This document shows positions 8,880 through 16,633 of a stretch of DNA of 30,315 nt, piece by piece. The DNA lies in contig UQZR01000027.1 of assembly GCA_900545585.1 (NCBI GenBank), positions 1 to 30,315 on the forward strand, written 5' to 3'. Position numbers and translations under genes: made by a program. This DNA comes from an uncultured Eubacteriales bacterium (lineage in GTDB: Bacteria > Bacillota > Clostridia > Oscillospirales > Oscillospiraceae). Position 1 is the first letter of the stretch. Each line of letters starts with the position of its first letter. A model generated the notes under the pieces. It worked only from the letters and a program-made list of their open reading frames with translations. It ran no database searches and was not told where the DNA came from.

Positions 8880-8930
8880 GCCGAACGTTTCATCCGGTAC
8901 AAAAAGTACATAAGAGTACCCAAGTACACC

Positions 8931-8960
8931 AAAAGGGACCGCTTTTGCGGTCCCTTTTTT
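8931..8960 (+). terminator. Rho-independent terminator of gdhA
   Basis: Stem 8931-8942 with 8947-8958 (core GGGACCGC/GCGGTCCC), TTTT loop, ending in a run of Ts. It lies about 50 bases after the gdhA stop. Confidence 0.93.
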
Positions 8961-8989
8961 ATGATTTGCTGAAGTTTTTGCCGAAGCGG

Positions 8990-9019
8990 TTGACATTTTT
9001 TTCAAAAACGGCTTATACT
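8990..9019 (+). promoter_or_regulatory. Promoter of the VanZ-like gene
   Basis: TTGACA (8990-8995), an 18-base spacer and TATACT (9014-9019). The start site is near 9027. Confidence 0.75.
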
Positions 9020-9164
9020 ATATCGGACTGTATCGGACGAATTTTCGGTTTTGGGCTGGGCCGCTTTTGAGAGCGGTACAGTACTGGGATCGGAAAAAAA
9101 TAGAATTTGCGGCAAAGCGGGGGGATGGGCGATACCACAGTTTGACCTTGGAAAAATTTTACAG

Positions 9165-9746
9165 ATGCTGCCGGATCTGGCAGTGCTGGCGGCAGTGTAT
9201 CTGCTGGTACTGCTGCCCCGCTGGAGGGGACTGGGACACTGCGTACTGGCAGTCCGGACGGTGTTTTTCATCTATCTGGTCTGTGTGCTGGGAGTGACGC
9301 TGCTGCCGGTGCTGGCCAATTTGCCGAAATTGGCGGGGAATCACTATGCACTCATGGAGCTGGAGCCCTTCCGTGATCTGCGGAACGGCTACGGCAACGC
9401 AGCGCGACAGCTGTCGCTGAACGTTGTGATGACAGTGCCTTTCGGCTTTCTGTGGCCGCTGGTGCGGCGGAAGCGCGGCCTGTGTCGGGCGGTGCTGGCC
9501 GCGCTTCTGCTGAGCCTGTGCATCGAGCTGTTGCAGCCGCTTCTGACGACAAATCGCACATCCGACATCACGGATGTCATCGCCAACACTGCTGGCGGAC
9601 TGGCGGGGTATCTGCTGTTCCTGCCCTTTGGTTCTCGCCTCCTGCATCTCTGCGGCGCGGAAGATCGTCCGCGAAATGTGGACGAAATGCCGGCGAGTGC
9701 GGACGATGCGAAGAATGGAGAAGGCGAAAATCAGGATAAATTTTAG
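9165..9746 (+). CDS. VanZ-like family membrane protein
   Basis: A small integral membrane protein with the VanZ-like pattern: an N-terminal hydrophobic helix (LAVLAAVYLLVLL), a second helix (VFFIYLVCVLGVTLLPVL), the conserved LEPFRDL, then NVVMTVPFGFLWPLV, a helix ending SLCIELLQPLL, and the loop NRTSDITDVIANTAGGLAGYLLF typical of the family. The C-terminal tail is hydrophilic and acidic. VanZ itself gives low-level teicoplanin resistance, but most family members have no known role, so resistance should not be assumed. The frame extends upstream to TTG 9051 without a Shine-Dalgarno; I prefer ATG 9165, but its site is also weak, and an ATA start behind GGGGGGA near 9131 cannot be excluded. The start is the least certain part of this call. 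Confidence 0.85.
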   Translation: MLPDLAVLAAVYLLVLLPRWRGLGHCVLAVRTVFFIYLVCVLGVTLLPVLANLPKLAGNHYALMELEPFRDLRNGYGNAARQLSLNVVMTVPFGFLWPLVRRKRGLCRAVLAALLLSLCIELLQPLLTTNRTSDITDVIANTAGGLAGYLLFLPFGSRLLHLCGAEDRPRNVDEMPASADDAKNGEGENQDKF

Positions 9747-9764
9747 TGGCTAACAGAAAGAAAA

Positions 9765-9970
9765 AGCGAAAGTACCGCATGTGAAGCGCGGTATCTGTCC
9801 CGCAAAAATAATGCGACAAACCACGCAAAAAGTATAATACGAGCGAAGTATAGTGATGCGATGGACGGCGCAAAACAGTGCGTGAAGCAGCATAAAAATA
9901 GCGCGATAGACTGCATAAAATGACAGATTGAGCCGCATAAGAGAATGTGTATAAAACCGCATAAATATAA
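9765..9970. other. A-rich, GC-phased low-complexity stretch without a gene
   Basis: No convincing ORF follows the VanZ gene. The stretch shows recurrent GCAAAA, GCATAAAA and GCGAT words at irregular spacing of roughly 10-20 bases, as in a decayed short tandem repeat. I cannot assign a function. Confidence 0.35.
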
Positions 9971-10004
9971 CCATGCCCTGCCGGCACCATCCGGCAGGGC
10001 ATGG
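9971..10004. other. Perfect 14-bp hairpin (palindromic element)
   Basis: 9971-9984 is perfectly complementary to 9991-10004 with a six-base loop (CACCAT). No T-run follows on either strand, so it is not a standard intrinsic terminator, although it could end the VanZ transcript or protect its 3' end. Confidence 0.7.
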
Positions 10005-10168
10005 CTGCGTGCAACTAATTTCCGTTTTCCCTCCCGGAATTTCCGGTTTTATTTCCGGATGTGCTTCATGAGGAAGTTTCAACGGAAAAAAGCTGAATAT
10101 TTATGCGAAATAGATGAATGCTAAACAATTTCGATACGGGTAAGCGAAAAGCCGCGCAGCATTTCCAG

Positions 10169-10428
10169 ACGGAAAACGAACGCCGAGCCGCCGGTGAATC
10201 AGGCGTGCGCACAGAGGCTGGAACAGTCGGGCGCACCTGGGGGAAACGCGGCGGAACGGAAAACGAACGCCCAGCCGCCGGTGAATCACTCGTGCGCACA
10301 GAGGCTGGAACAGTCGGGCGCACCTGGGGGAAACGCGGCGGAACGGAAAACGAACGCCGAGCCGCCGGTGAATCAGGCGTGCGCACCGAGGCTGGAACAG
10401 TCGGGCGCACCTGGGGAACCGCGGCGGA
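10169..10428. repeat. Three tandem 87-bp repeats
   Basis: Units begin at 10169, 10256 and 10343, each starting ACGGAAAACGAACGCC. Units 1 and 2 differ at about three positions; unit 3 has one substitution near its middle and a one-base deletion near its end. The period is 29 codons, so several frames on both strands stay open across it (for example 10118-10546 plus and 10066-10464 minus). None has a good ribosome binding site, and I do not call a gene. Confidence 0.9.
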
Positions 10429-11439
10429 TATGGAGGGCTGCGATGAGGCAGCGGCAGAGCGCAAGAGAGCAGAGAGGTCCTTTGCGACAGCCGCAGGTCA
10501 CGAAGGTGCGGTGGTCTTGGGGCCGTGTGGGTTACGAGAGGGCTGAAAGGCCCTCTGAAAAAATAGCGGGTCGTGAGGGAGGAGAGACTCGCAATGTCCG
10601 TCAGAGCTATCTGACCATCGCTGCCGTAGGAGAGGTGATCCACGTGAAGTTGACATAACTCGGAGGCGTGGCGATAACCGACTTATCGGCGGTCATCAGG
10701 GTGAAGGCGGCCATGTCGTCGCCCATCAGCAGGCAGGGGATGAGACTGCGGTCCTGCGCGATGAGAAAATCACCGCCGTAAAAGCAACTGAGGCTGCACG
10801 GCGGGCCGCCCTTTTCCACGCGATGCAGGCTTGCAGCGCTTCCGCACCGGTCTGCGCCGCGTACCGGATGCGGAACTCGCCGGTGAAGGTGCCGGGTCGG
10901 AACAGATCGTTGCCCTTTTCCCTCGTAGGTGTACCGTGGTGGTCTTTGCGAACGCGCCGCTTTGGCAGACGGCGGCGTCACTGCGGCGGTCAACGGCCCG
11001 GGGAAAGGGCAGCCGCCGGCCGGAGCGCGGCGGCTGCGGCGCAGACGGCGCAAAAAGCGGTCGGAATGCGCTTTTGCCGGGAGATGGTTTCACGTGCAGG
11101 GCGTGTCCGCCTGAAAAGAAATGGGGCTTGCCGGTGATGTGCACGAAATGAGCGGCGTGCCGGTGGCGTGTGGTGGACCGCGTGTCTGCGATTCAGCCGG
11201 AACGGGTGTGTTGACGGGGCATTGGATATTCGCAGGGTACGCTGGTCGGCAGGGGGCCTTCCAACGCTTTCCCGTGGTTCGGCTTAGCGGGTGTCAGTCT
11301 GGCTCCGAAGAAGTGCCGCTGGGCGGCGAGGGGTATGGCGGCGTGCCGGTTGGCGCGCTTGGTCGGCGCTCGTTGTGTACGCCGCCTTGGTGTGCCGGCT
11401 TTCTGCGAAAGGGACATCGCCTGATGGGGTGGACTGTGC
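10429..11439. other. About 1 kb GC-rich region with no intact gene
   Basis: ORFs here (for example 11121-11483 plus, 10770-11144 minus) lack ribosome binding sites, recognisable motifs and sensible codon bias. The part at 10607-10960 may hold a decayed minus-strand gene, listed separately. The part at 11054-11439 shows nothing I can support. Confidence 0.5.
10607..10960 (-). pseudogene. Possible frameshifted gene remnant
   Basis: The minus strand at 10607-10790 reads like real coding sequence with the GC-rich third-position bias of the neighbours (CLLMGDDMAAFTLMTADK and onward to TSPTAAMVR, stop). Upstream of that, coding-like sequence continues in a different frame (RPGTFTGEFRIRYAAQTGAE, about 10850-10915), which suggests at least one frameshift. 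No start codon, ribosome binding site or domain is recognisable. The product is unknown, and chance open sequence in a GC-rich region is a real alternative. Confidence 0.3.
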
Positions 11440-12453
11440 TTAGAACGTGTCAGGCCGCCAGGCGTAGGGGAGGAGGGCGGTGACGGCGGCAGACAGCTCC
11501 CGGAACTGACGGCAGGTCAGGGACTGCCCGCCGTCGGACAGCGCGCAGGCGGGGCGGTCGTGGACCTCCACCATCAGGCCGTCGGCTCCGGCCGCTGCGG
11601 CGGCCAGCGCCAGCGGCAGCACCAATTCGCTGCGGCCCGCCGCGTGGCTGGGGTCTACCAGCACCGGCAGGTGGGTGGCCCGCTTCAGCACGGGGATGGC
11701 GGACACGTCCAGAGCGGCACGGGCGGCGGACACACCGCTGCGTACACCGCGCTCACACAGGATGACCTGCTCGTTGCCGCCGGAGAGCAGGTACTCCGCT
11801 GCCAGCAGGAATTCCTCCACCGTGGCGGAGAGACCGCGCTTCAGCAGCACGGGGCGGCGCAGCTGGCCCAGCGCTTTCAGCAGCGTATAGTTCTGCATAT
11901 TGCGGGCGCCGACCTGCAGCACGTCCACATCGGCCAGCAGATCCAGCTGGGAGATATCGGTGATCTCCGTTACCACCGGCAGGCCCGCATCCCGGCCCGC
12001 CTGCACCAGCAGGTCCAGACCGGCCTTTTCCAGACCCTGAAACGTATAGGGCGAGGTGCGGGGCTTGAAGGCGCCGCCCCGCAGCAGTTGGGCACCGGAC
12101 TCCTTCACCGACTGGGCCACCGCGGCCATCTGGGGCGCGGACTCCACGGCGCAGGGCCCTGCGATCATGCAGAATTTTTCACCGATTTTTGCATCGCCCA
12201 CGGCAACCACGGTATTGGCGGGGTGGGCGGCGCGGCCCGCCAGACGATAGGCGGGGGTGAGACGGCGCACCTCCTGCACGTAGGGGAGCCCTTGGAGCAT
12301 ATTGGGGTCGAGACGCCACGTGTCGCCCACCAGCGGAAGAAGGATGCCGTCGGGACCGGCGACGCAGCCGCCCTTGACGTTCTGGGCGGCCAGCTGGGCC
12401 AGAAGCTGGCGGATGGCCGCCTCCGGCGTTCCTGTTTTGATAACGATGACCAT
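11440..12453 (-). CDS. aroF: 3-deoxy-7-phosphoheptulonate (DAHP) synthase
   Basis: First step of the shikimate pathway: phosphoenolpyruvate plus erythrose-4-phosphate give DAHP (EC 2.5.1.54), cytoplasmic. The 337-residue protein has the layout of type I-beta bacterial DAHP synthases: an N-terminal ferredoxin-like/ACT-like domain (residues 1-75, MVIVIKTGTPEAAIRQLL), then the KDO8P/DAHP synthase barrel with MIAGPCAVES (96-105, Cys101), LRGGAFKPRTSPYTFQG (124-140), QVGARNMQN, LLKRGLSAT, ILCERGVRS and VDPSHAAGR (267-274, His270). The start is ATG 12453 with AGGAGG eight bases upstream. It stands alone and is divergent from the DegV gene, with back-to-back promoters. The N-terminal domain may give aromatic amino acid feedback (family knowledge). 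Confidence 0.94.
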   Translation of the reverse strand: MVIVIKTGTPEAAIRQLLAQLAAQNVKGGCVAGPDGILLPLVGDTWRLDPNMLQGLPYVQEVRRLTPAYRLAGRAAHPANTVVAVGDAKIGEKFCMIAGPCAVESAPQMAAVAQSVKESGAQLLRGGAFKPRTSPYTFQGLEKAGLDLLVQAGRDAGLPVVTEITDISQLDLLADVDVLQVGARNMQNYTLLKALGQLRRPVLLKRGLSATVEEFLLAAEYLLSGGNEQVILCERGVRSGVSAARAALDVSAIPVLKRATHLPVLVDPSHAAGRSELVLPLALAAAAAGADGLMVEVHDRPACALSDGGQSLTCRQFRELSAAVTALLPYAWRPDTF

Positions 12454-12482
12454 GTGTGCCTCCTGAAAAAATATCTCGGGCT

Positions 12483-12511
12483 ATTATACCGTTTTCTGCC
12501 GCTTTTTGCAA
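12483..12511 (-). promoter_or_regulatory. Promoter of aroF
   Basis: On the minus strand TTGCAA (12506-12511), a 17-base spacer and a perfect TATAAT (12483-12488). The start site is about 8 bases further, some 20 bases before the Shine-Dalgarno. Confidence 0.75.
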
Positions 12512-12528
12512 TCCGGCAGTTCCGCTTA

Positions 12529-12558
12529 TTGACAGAAAATCCGGAAAGCGATTATACT
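12529..12558 (+). promoter_or_regulatory. Promoter of the DegV-family gene
   Basis: A perfect TTGACA (12529-12534), an 18-base spacer and TATACT (12553-12558). It is back to back with the aroF promoter, the two -35 boxes being 17 bases apart. Confidence 0.8.
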
Positions 12559-12570
12559 ATCATATAGTAT
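12554..12570. promoter_or_regulatory. Palindrome overlapping the DegV gene -10 box (putative operator)
   Basis: ATACTAT-CAT-ATAGTAT, a perfect 7-3-7 inverted repeat covering most of the -10 box and the expected start site. The position suits a repressor. The regulator is unknown. Confidence 0.5.
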
Positions 12571-12628
12571 CATCGTATCAAGGAGTCTGGCGGGCCCGCA
12601 GCGGGACGCCACAGCTTTGGAGGGGAAA

Positions 12629-13525
12629 ATGGAAAGACAATTTACGCTGAGCTGCTGTTCTACCGTGGATCTGCCGTACAGCTATATGGAGAGCAGGGAC
12701 ATCCCCGTGCTGTTCTACACCTACGTGGTGGACGGCGTGGAATATGACGACGACATGGGCCGCGATCCCGAGGCACTGCCCCGCTTCTACCGGTTCATTC
12801 GGGAGGGAAAGCTGCCCCAGACCAGCCAGATCAACGTGGCCGCCTATACAGAGTTCTTCGAGAGCCTGCTGCAGAAGGGCGACCTGCTGCACATCGCATT
12901 TACGTCCGGCCAGTCCGGCTCGGTACATAACGCCTTTCTGGCGGCGGAGGAGCTGCGGGCCAAATATCCGGAGCGGAAGCTGGTGGTCATCGACTCGCTG
13001 TGCTCCTCCTCGGGCTACGGCCTGCTGGTGGACAGCGCCGCCGACCTGCGGGATCAGGGCAAGTCCCTGGAGGAGGTGGAGCAGTGGGTGCTGGCGCACC
13101 GGAATCGGGTGCATCACCAGTTCTTCAGCAGCGATATGACCCAGTTCCGGCGGACGGGCCGCGTGTCCGGCGCGGCGGCCACCGTAGCCACGGTGCTGAA
13201 CATCTGCCCCATCATGCGGCTGGACGACACCGGCTCCATCAAGGCGTACAGCAAGGTGCGGGGCAAGAAGAAGGCTGTGGAGGTAACGGTGGAGACCATG
13301 GCGCAGTGCGCCGAGGGCGGCGTGGACTACGACGGCAAGTGCTTCGTGTGCCACTCCCAGTGTCCGCAGGACGCGCAGCTGCTTATCGACGCCATCGAGC
13401 AGCGGTTCCCCAGGCTGAAGGGACGCATCCGGCTGTGCGACATCGGCACCATCATCGGCTCCCACGCGGGGCCGGGTACCGTGGCGGTGTTCTTCTACGG
13501 AAACGAGCGGCCCAAGATGGCGTGA
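12629..13525 (+). CDS. DegV family fatty-acid-binding protein
   Basis: A 298-residue DegV-fold protein. Family members bind a long-chain fatty acid; in some Firmicutes the homologous FakB proteins present it to the FakA kinase for phospholipid synthesis. Seen here: N-terminal FTLSCCSTVDLPYSYMESRDIPVLFYTYVVDG, the TSQIN segment, the phosphate/carboxylate-binding-like loop TSGQSGSVHNA, VIDSLCSSSGYGLLV, the KKKAVE segment and the C-terminal IGTIIGSHAGPGTVAVFF, all typical of DegV proteins. The start is ATG 12629 with GGAGG ten bases upstream; the TTG at 12617 overlaps that site. No fakA partner is in view. Monocistronic, with its own promoter and terminator. A role as FakB is inference. Confidence 0.92.
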   Translation: MERQFTLSCCSTVDLPYSYMESRDIPVLFYTYVVDGVEYDDDMGRDPEALPRFYRFIREGKLPQTSQINVAAYTEFFESLLQKGDLLHIAFTSGQSGSVHNAFLAAEELRAKYPERKLVVIDSLCSSSGYGLLVDSAADLRDQGKSLEEVEQWVLAHRNRVHHQFFSSDMTQFRRTGRVSGAAATVATVLNICPIMRLDDTGSIKAYSKVRGKKKAVEVTVETMAQCAEGGVDYDGKCFVCHSQCPQDAQLLIDAIEQRFPRLKGRIRLCDIGTIIGSHAGPGTVAVFFYGNERPKMA

Positions 13526-13539
13526 CAAAGCGAAAGAGC

Positions 13540-13577
13540 AAAAAAGAGACGCGGCGGGAGCCGTGTCTCTTTTTTTG
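13540..13577 (+). terminator. Rho-independent terminator of the DegV gene
   Basis: Stem of about 15-16 bp (AAAAAAGAGACGCGGC with GCCGTGTCTCTTTTTT, one G-U pair) and a T-run to 13577. From there to 13655 I see no gene. Confidence 0.9.
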
Positions 13578-13655
13578 CGGCGGGGGAGAGGGCCGGGCTG
13601 CGCGGCACGGGTATGGAAACGGAGCGGGAGGCAGATAATACACCGGAAAAGAAAG

Positions 13656-13679
13656 CGTTATCGGATAAGTAGAATAACG
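13656..13679. promoter_or_regulatory. Palindromic operator CGTTAT-N12-ATAACG, copy 1
   Basis: CGTTAT at 13656-13661 and ATAACG at 13674-13679, 18 bases before the -35 box of the selenium-type xanthine dehydrogenase. The same palindrome with the same 12-base spacing and a shared inner AAGTAG occurs at 17293-17316 between mocA and xdhA. The flanks also match (GCGTTAT before; ATAACGA then ATGCC after). Confidence 0.7.
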
Positions 13680-13697
13680 ATATGCCCACAGTAAGGG

Positions 13698-13726
13698 TTG
13701 CAGAAAAGCTGAAAATATTGTATAAT
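13698..13726 (+). promoter_or_regulatory. Promoter of the selenium-type xanthine dehydrogenase gene
   Basis: TTGCAG (13698-13703), a 17-base spacer and a perfect TATAAT (13721-13726). The leader is about 55 bases. Confidence 0.78.
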
Positions 13727-13789
13727 AACTAAAAAATTTTTAGCTACTTTCACATCGGCGGGGCTGCCTGCCGCAGGAGGGAGAACGAT

Positions 13790-16384
13790 ATGGCCACTTT
13801 CACCGTGAACGGACAGACCGTCGTCGTCGAGAAAAATCAGAAGCTCATCCGCTATCTGCGGGACACGCTGCACCTTACCTCCGTGAAGGACGGGTGCAGC
13901 GAGGGCGCCTGCGGCACGTGCCACGTGCTCATCGATGGCAAGCCCACCAAGGCGTGCATCCCCCAGACGGACAAGCTGGAGGGCAAGACCATCGTGACAG
14001 TGGAGGGACTCAGCGACTGGGAAAAGAAAGTCTACACCTTCGCCTTCGGTGAGGCAGGCGCCGTGCAGTGCGGCTTCTGCATCCCGGGCATGGTCATCTC
14101 CGCCAAGGGGCTGCTGGACGTGAATCCGGAGCCGACCCGCGAGGAGGCGGCCTTCGCCATCCGCAATAACATCTGCCGCTGCACCGGCTATGTGAAGATC
14201 ATCGACGGCATCCTGCTGGCGGCGAAAATCTTCCGTGAGGGGAAGATCCCCGCGGCCGGCGCCGACGACTGGCAGGTGGGCAGCCGCGTCCACCGGCTGG
14301 ACGTGGAGGAGAAGGTGCTGGGCTGCGGGCAGTACCCCGACGACGTGTACGTGGACGGTATGTGCTACGGCGGCGCGGTGCGCAGCCAGTACGCACGGGC
14401 GCGGGTGCTGCGCATCGATACGTCCAAGGCGGAGGCCATGGAGGGCGTGGTGTGCGTGCTGACCCAGAAGGATATCCCGGGGAAGGTCAATGTGGGCCAT
14501 CTGAAGAAGGACCAGCCTACGCTCATCGGCATCGGAGAGCTGACCCACTATCTGGGCGACGCGGTGGCGCTGGTGTGCGCCCGGGATCAGGAGACACTGG
14601 AGGCCGCCAAGAAGCTGGTGGAGGTGGAGTACGAGGTACTGCCGGCGGTGCATAATCCCGCTGAGGCGGCGGCACCCGGCGCGCCGCTGGTATTTGAAGA
14701 GGAAGAGAGCAACGTGCAGGCCTACAAGCACGTGTCCCGCGGGGACGCGGCGGGGGCCATCGCCAAGTCGAAATATGTACTGACGGAGAAGTTCCATACG
14801 CCTTGGACAGAACACGCCTTTTTGGAGCCGGAGTGCTGCGTGGCGCTGCCGCTGGACAACGGCGGCGTCCGGCTGCTGACCACGGACCAGAGCGCCCACA
14901 CCACCATGCACGAATGCGCGGCCATGCTGGGCGTGGACTATGAGCACTGTCAGGTGCAGAATATGCTGGTGGGCGGCGGCTTCGGCGGCAAGGAGGACAT
15001 GTCCGTGCAGCACCACGCGGCACTGATGGCCTACGTGGCGCGGGTGCCGGTGAAGGTGAAGCTCAGCCGACAGGAGTCCATCCTCGTCCACCCCAAGCGC
15101 CACAGCATGGACATGGAGTTCACCATGGGCTGCGACGAAAACGGTATCATCCAGGGCGTGAAGGCCAGCGTGGTGTCCGATACCGGTGCGTTCGCATCAC
15201 TGGGCGGGCCGGTGCTGGAGCGGGCCTGTACCCACGCGGCGGGACCCTACGCCTATGAGAATTTTGAGATCGAGGGCTGGGCGTACTACACCAACAACCC
15301 GCCTGCCGGTGCGTTCCGGGGCTTCGGCGTGACCCAGACCTGCTTCTGCACGGAGACGCTGCTGAACCAGATGGCGGATCTGGTGGGCATCAGCCCCTGG
15401 GAGATCCGCTATCGCAACGCCATCCGGCCGGGAGGCGTGCTGCCCAACGGCCAGATCGTGGACGAATCCACCGGCCTCGTGGAGACGCTGGAGGCCATCA
15501 AGCCCGCCTACGACGCGGCGGTGGCGGCAGGCGACCCGGTGGGCATCGCCTGCGCCATGAAGAATGCCGGTGTGGGCGTGGGTATCCCTGACTGGGGACG
15601 CTGCAAGCTCATCGTGGAGAACGACGGGAAGATACACATCTACACCGGCGCCAGCTGCATCGGACAGGGGCTGGGCACCGTGCTGGTACAGACGGTGGTG
15701 ACGTGTACCGGGGTGAAGCGCGAGGACGTGGTGTACGAGCGCAGCAATACGTGGATCGCGCCGGACTCCGGCGACACCTCCGGCAGCCGCCAGACGCTGG
15801 TGACGGGCGAGGCTACCCGCCGCGCCTGTGAAAAGCTGAAGGCGGAGCTGGACAGTGGAAAGACTTTACAGCAGTTGGCGGGACAGGAGTTTTACGGAGA
15901 GTATCTGGCCAAGACCGATCCGCTGGGCGCGGATGTGCCCAACCCCGTGAGCCACGTGGCCTACGGCTACGCCACCCAGATGTGCATCCTTGACCGCGAG
16001 ACGGGAAAGATCAAAAAGATGGTGGCCGCCCACGATGTGGGCAAGGCCGTGAACCCCCTCAGCGTGGAGGGACAGATCGAGGGCGGCGTGGTGATGTCCA
16101 TGGGCTATGCTCTGACGGAGCAGTATCCCATCGACGAGAATTGCAGACCCACCGCCAAGTACGGTACGCTGGGGCTGTTCCGCGCCAACCAGCTGCCGGA
16201 GCAGGAGATCGAGGCCATCGTGGTGGAGAAGCCGGGGCTGGATGTGGCCGGAGGCGCCATCGGCATCGGCGAGATCACATCCATCCCTACGGCGCCGGCC
16301 ATCGCCGACGCTTACTACCGGTGGGACGGGGAGCGGCGGTTCGAGCTGCCGCTGGCGCACACGCCCTACACCAGAAAGAAGTAA
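13790..16384 (+). CDS. Selenium-dependent xanthine dehydrogenase (fused 2Fe-2S and molybdopterin domains)
   Basis: A molybdenum hydroxylase expected to oxidise xanthine or another purine. The 864-residue chain has an N-terminal ferredoxin-type 2Fe-2S domain (Cys36, Cys41, Cys44, Cys56) and a second 2Fe-2S helical domain (Cys94, Cys97, Cys129, Cys131), fused directly to the molybdopterin-binding part with GGGFGGKED (about 395-403), NNPPAGAFRGFGVTQ, SCIGQGLGTVLVQ and the catalytic glutamate in GIGEITSIPTAP (Glu828). There is no FAD domain. This fusion, its length, and PNGQIVDESTGL match the family named selenium-dependent xanthine dehydrogenase (TIGR03311), where selenium is a labile cofactor rather than selenocysteine. 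No UGA codon is read through. Selenium use is inferred from family; no selD or yqeB/yqeC is in the window. The start ATG 13790 has AGGAGGGAG upstream. The substrate could be another N-heterocycle. Confidence 0.88.
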   Translation: MATFTVNGQTVVVEKNQKLIRYLRDTLHLTSVKDGCSEGACGTCHVLIDGKPTKACIPQTDKLEGKTIVTVEGLSDWEKKVYTFAFGEAGAVQCGFCIPGMVISAKGLLDVNPEPTREEAAFAIRNNICRCTGYVKIIDGILLAAKIFREGKIPAAGADDWQVGSRVHRLDVEEKVLGCGQYPDDVYVDGMCYGGAVRSQYARARVLRIDTSKAEAMEGVVCVLTQKDIPGKVNVGHLKKDQPTLIGIGELTHYLGDAVALVCARDQETLEAAKKLVEVEYEVLPAVHNPAEAAAPGAPLVFEEEESNVQAYKHVSRGDAAGAIAKSKYVLTEKFHTPWTEHAFLEPECCVALPLDNGGVRLLTTDQSAHTTMHECAAMLGVDYEHCQVQNMLVGGGFGGKEDMSVQHHAALMAYVARVPVKVKLSRQESILVHPKRHSMDMEFTMGCDENGIIQGVKASVVSDTGAFASLGGPVLERACTHAAGPYAYENFEIEGWAYYTNNPPAGAFRGFGVTQTCFCTETLLNQMADLVGISPWEIRYRNAIRPGGVLPNGQIVDESTGLVETLEAIKPAYDAAVAAGDPVGIACAMKNAGVGVGIPDWGRCKLIVENDGKIHIYTGASCIGQGLGTVLVQTVVTCTGVKREDVVYERSNTWIAPDSGDTSGSRQTLVTGEATRRACEKLKAELDSGKTLQQLAGQEFYGEYLAKTDPLGADVPNPVSHVAYGYATQMCILDRETGKIKKMVAAHDVGKAVNPLSVEGQIEGGVVMSMGYALTEQYPIDENCRPTAKYGTLGLFRANQLPEQEIEAIVVEKPGLDVAGGAIGIGEITSIPTAPAIADAYYRWDGERRFELPLAHTPYTRKK

Positions 16385-16415
16385 AAAAACAGGCCGCGGC
16401 GGTGCTGCGGCCTGT
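16383..16415 (-). terminator. Rho-independent terminator of mocA (minus strand)
   Basis: Stem 16389-16397 with 16407-16415 (ACAGGCCGC/GCGGCCTGT). On the minus strand it is followed by seven Ts (As at 16383-16389). It sits at the stop codon of the convergent dehydrogenase gene and lacks a T-run on the plus strand, so it mainly serves mocA. Confidence 0.7.
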
Positions 16416-16420
16416 GGGAA

Positions 16421-16511
16421 GATGACCTGCGTGGGGATGACCTGCGTGGGGATGACCTGCGTGGGGATGACCTGCGGGGGAGATGACCTGTGGGAAGATG
16501 ACGTGCGGGAA
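16421..16511. repeat. 15-bp tandem repeat, about six copies
   Basis: Three perfect units of GATGACCTGCGTGGG (16421-16465) are followed by three diverged units (one with an extra base) to 16511. It lies between the convergent 3' ends of the dehydrogenase gene and mocA, so it is probably transcribed in the mocA 3' region. No gene is seen from 16385 to 16633. Confidence 0.9.
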
Positions 16512-16633
16512 GATGGATAGAGACGCTGGGCGCGCCAGCGGTGCGCACGGCGCTGCCGGCGCTGGGAAATGCGCGGGTGTGCCGGTGCGGCCCGGGGGGC
16601 GCGGTTCAAACGGGGCGCGTGACACTGACGTGT

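Noticed and set aside
7521..9005. Minus-strand ORF (494 codons) opposite gdhA
   Set aside because: Antisense shadow of glutamate dehydrogenase; no ribosome binding site, and it crosses the gdhA terminator.
10118..10546. Plus-strand ORF across the 87-bp repeats
   Set aside because: No Shine-Dalgarno, no motif, and several frames on both strands are equally open because the repeat length is a multiple of three.
11121..11483. Plus-strand ORF of 120 codons before aroF
   Set aside because: No ribosome binding site or family; it overlaps the 3' end of aroF on the opposite strand.
13790..16384. Selenocysteine in the fused xanthine dehydrogenase
   Set aside because: The reading frame has no internal UGA; selenium in this family is a labile cofactor, not a coded residue.
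16421..16511. Could the 15-bp repeats be a CRISPR array?
   Set aside because: The repeats are directly adjacent with no spacers, and no cas genes are nearby.
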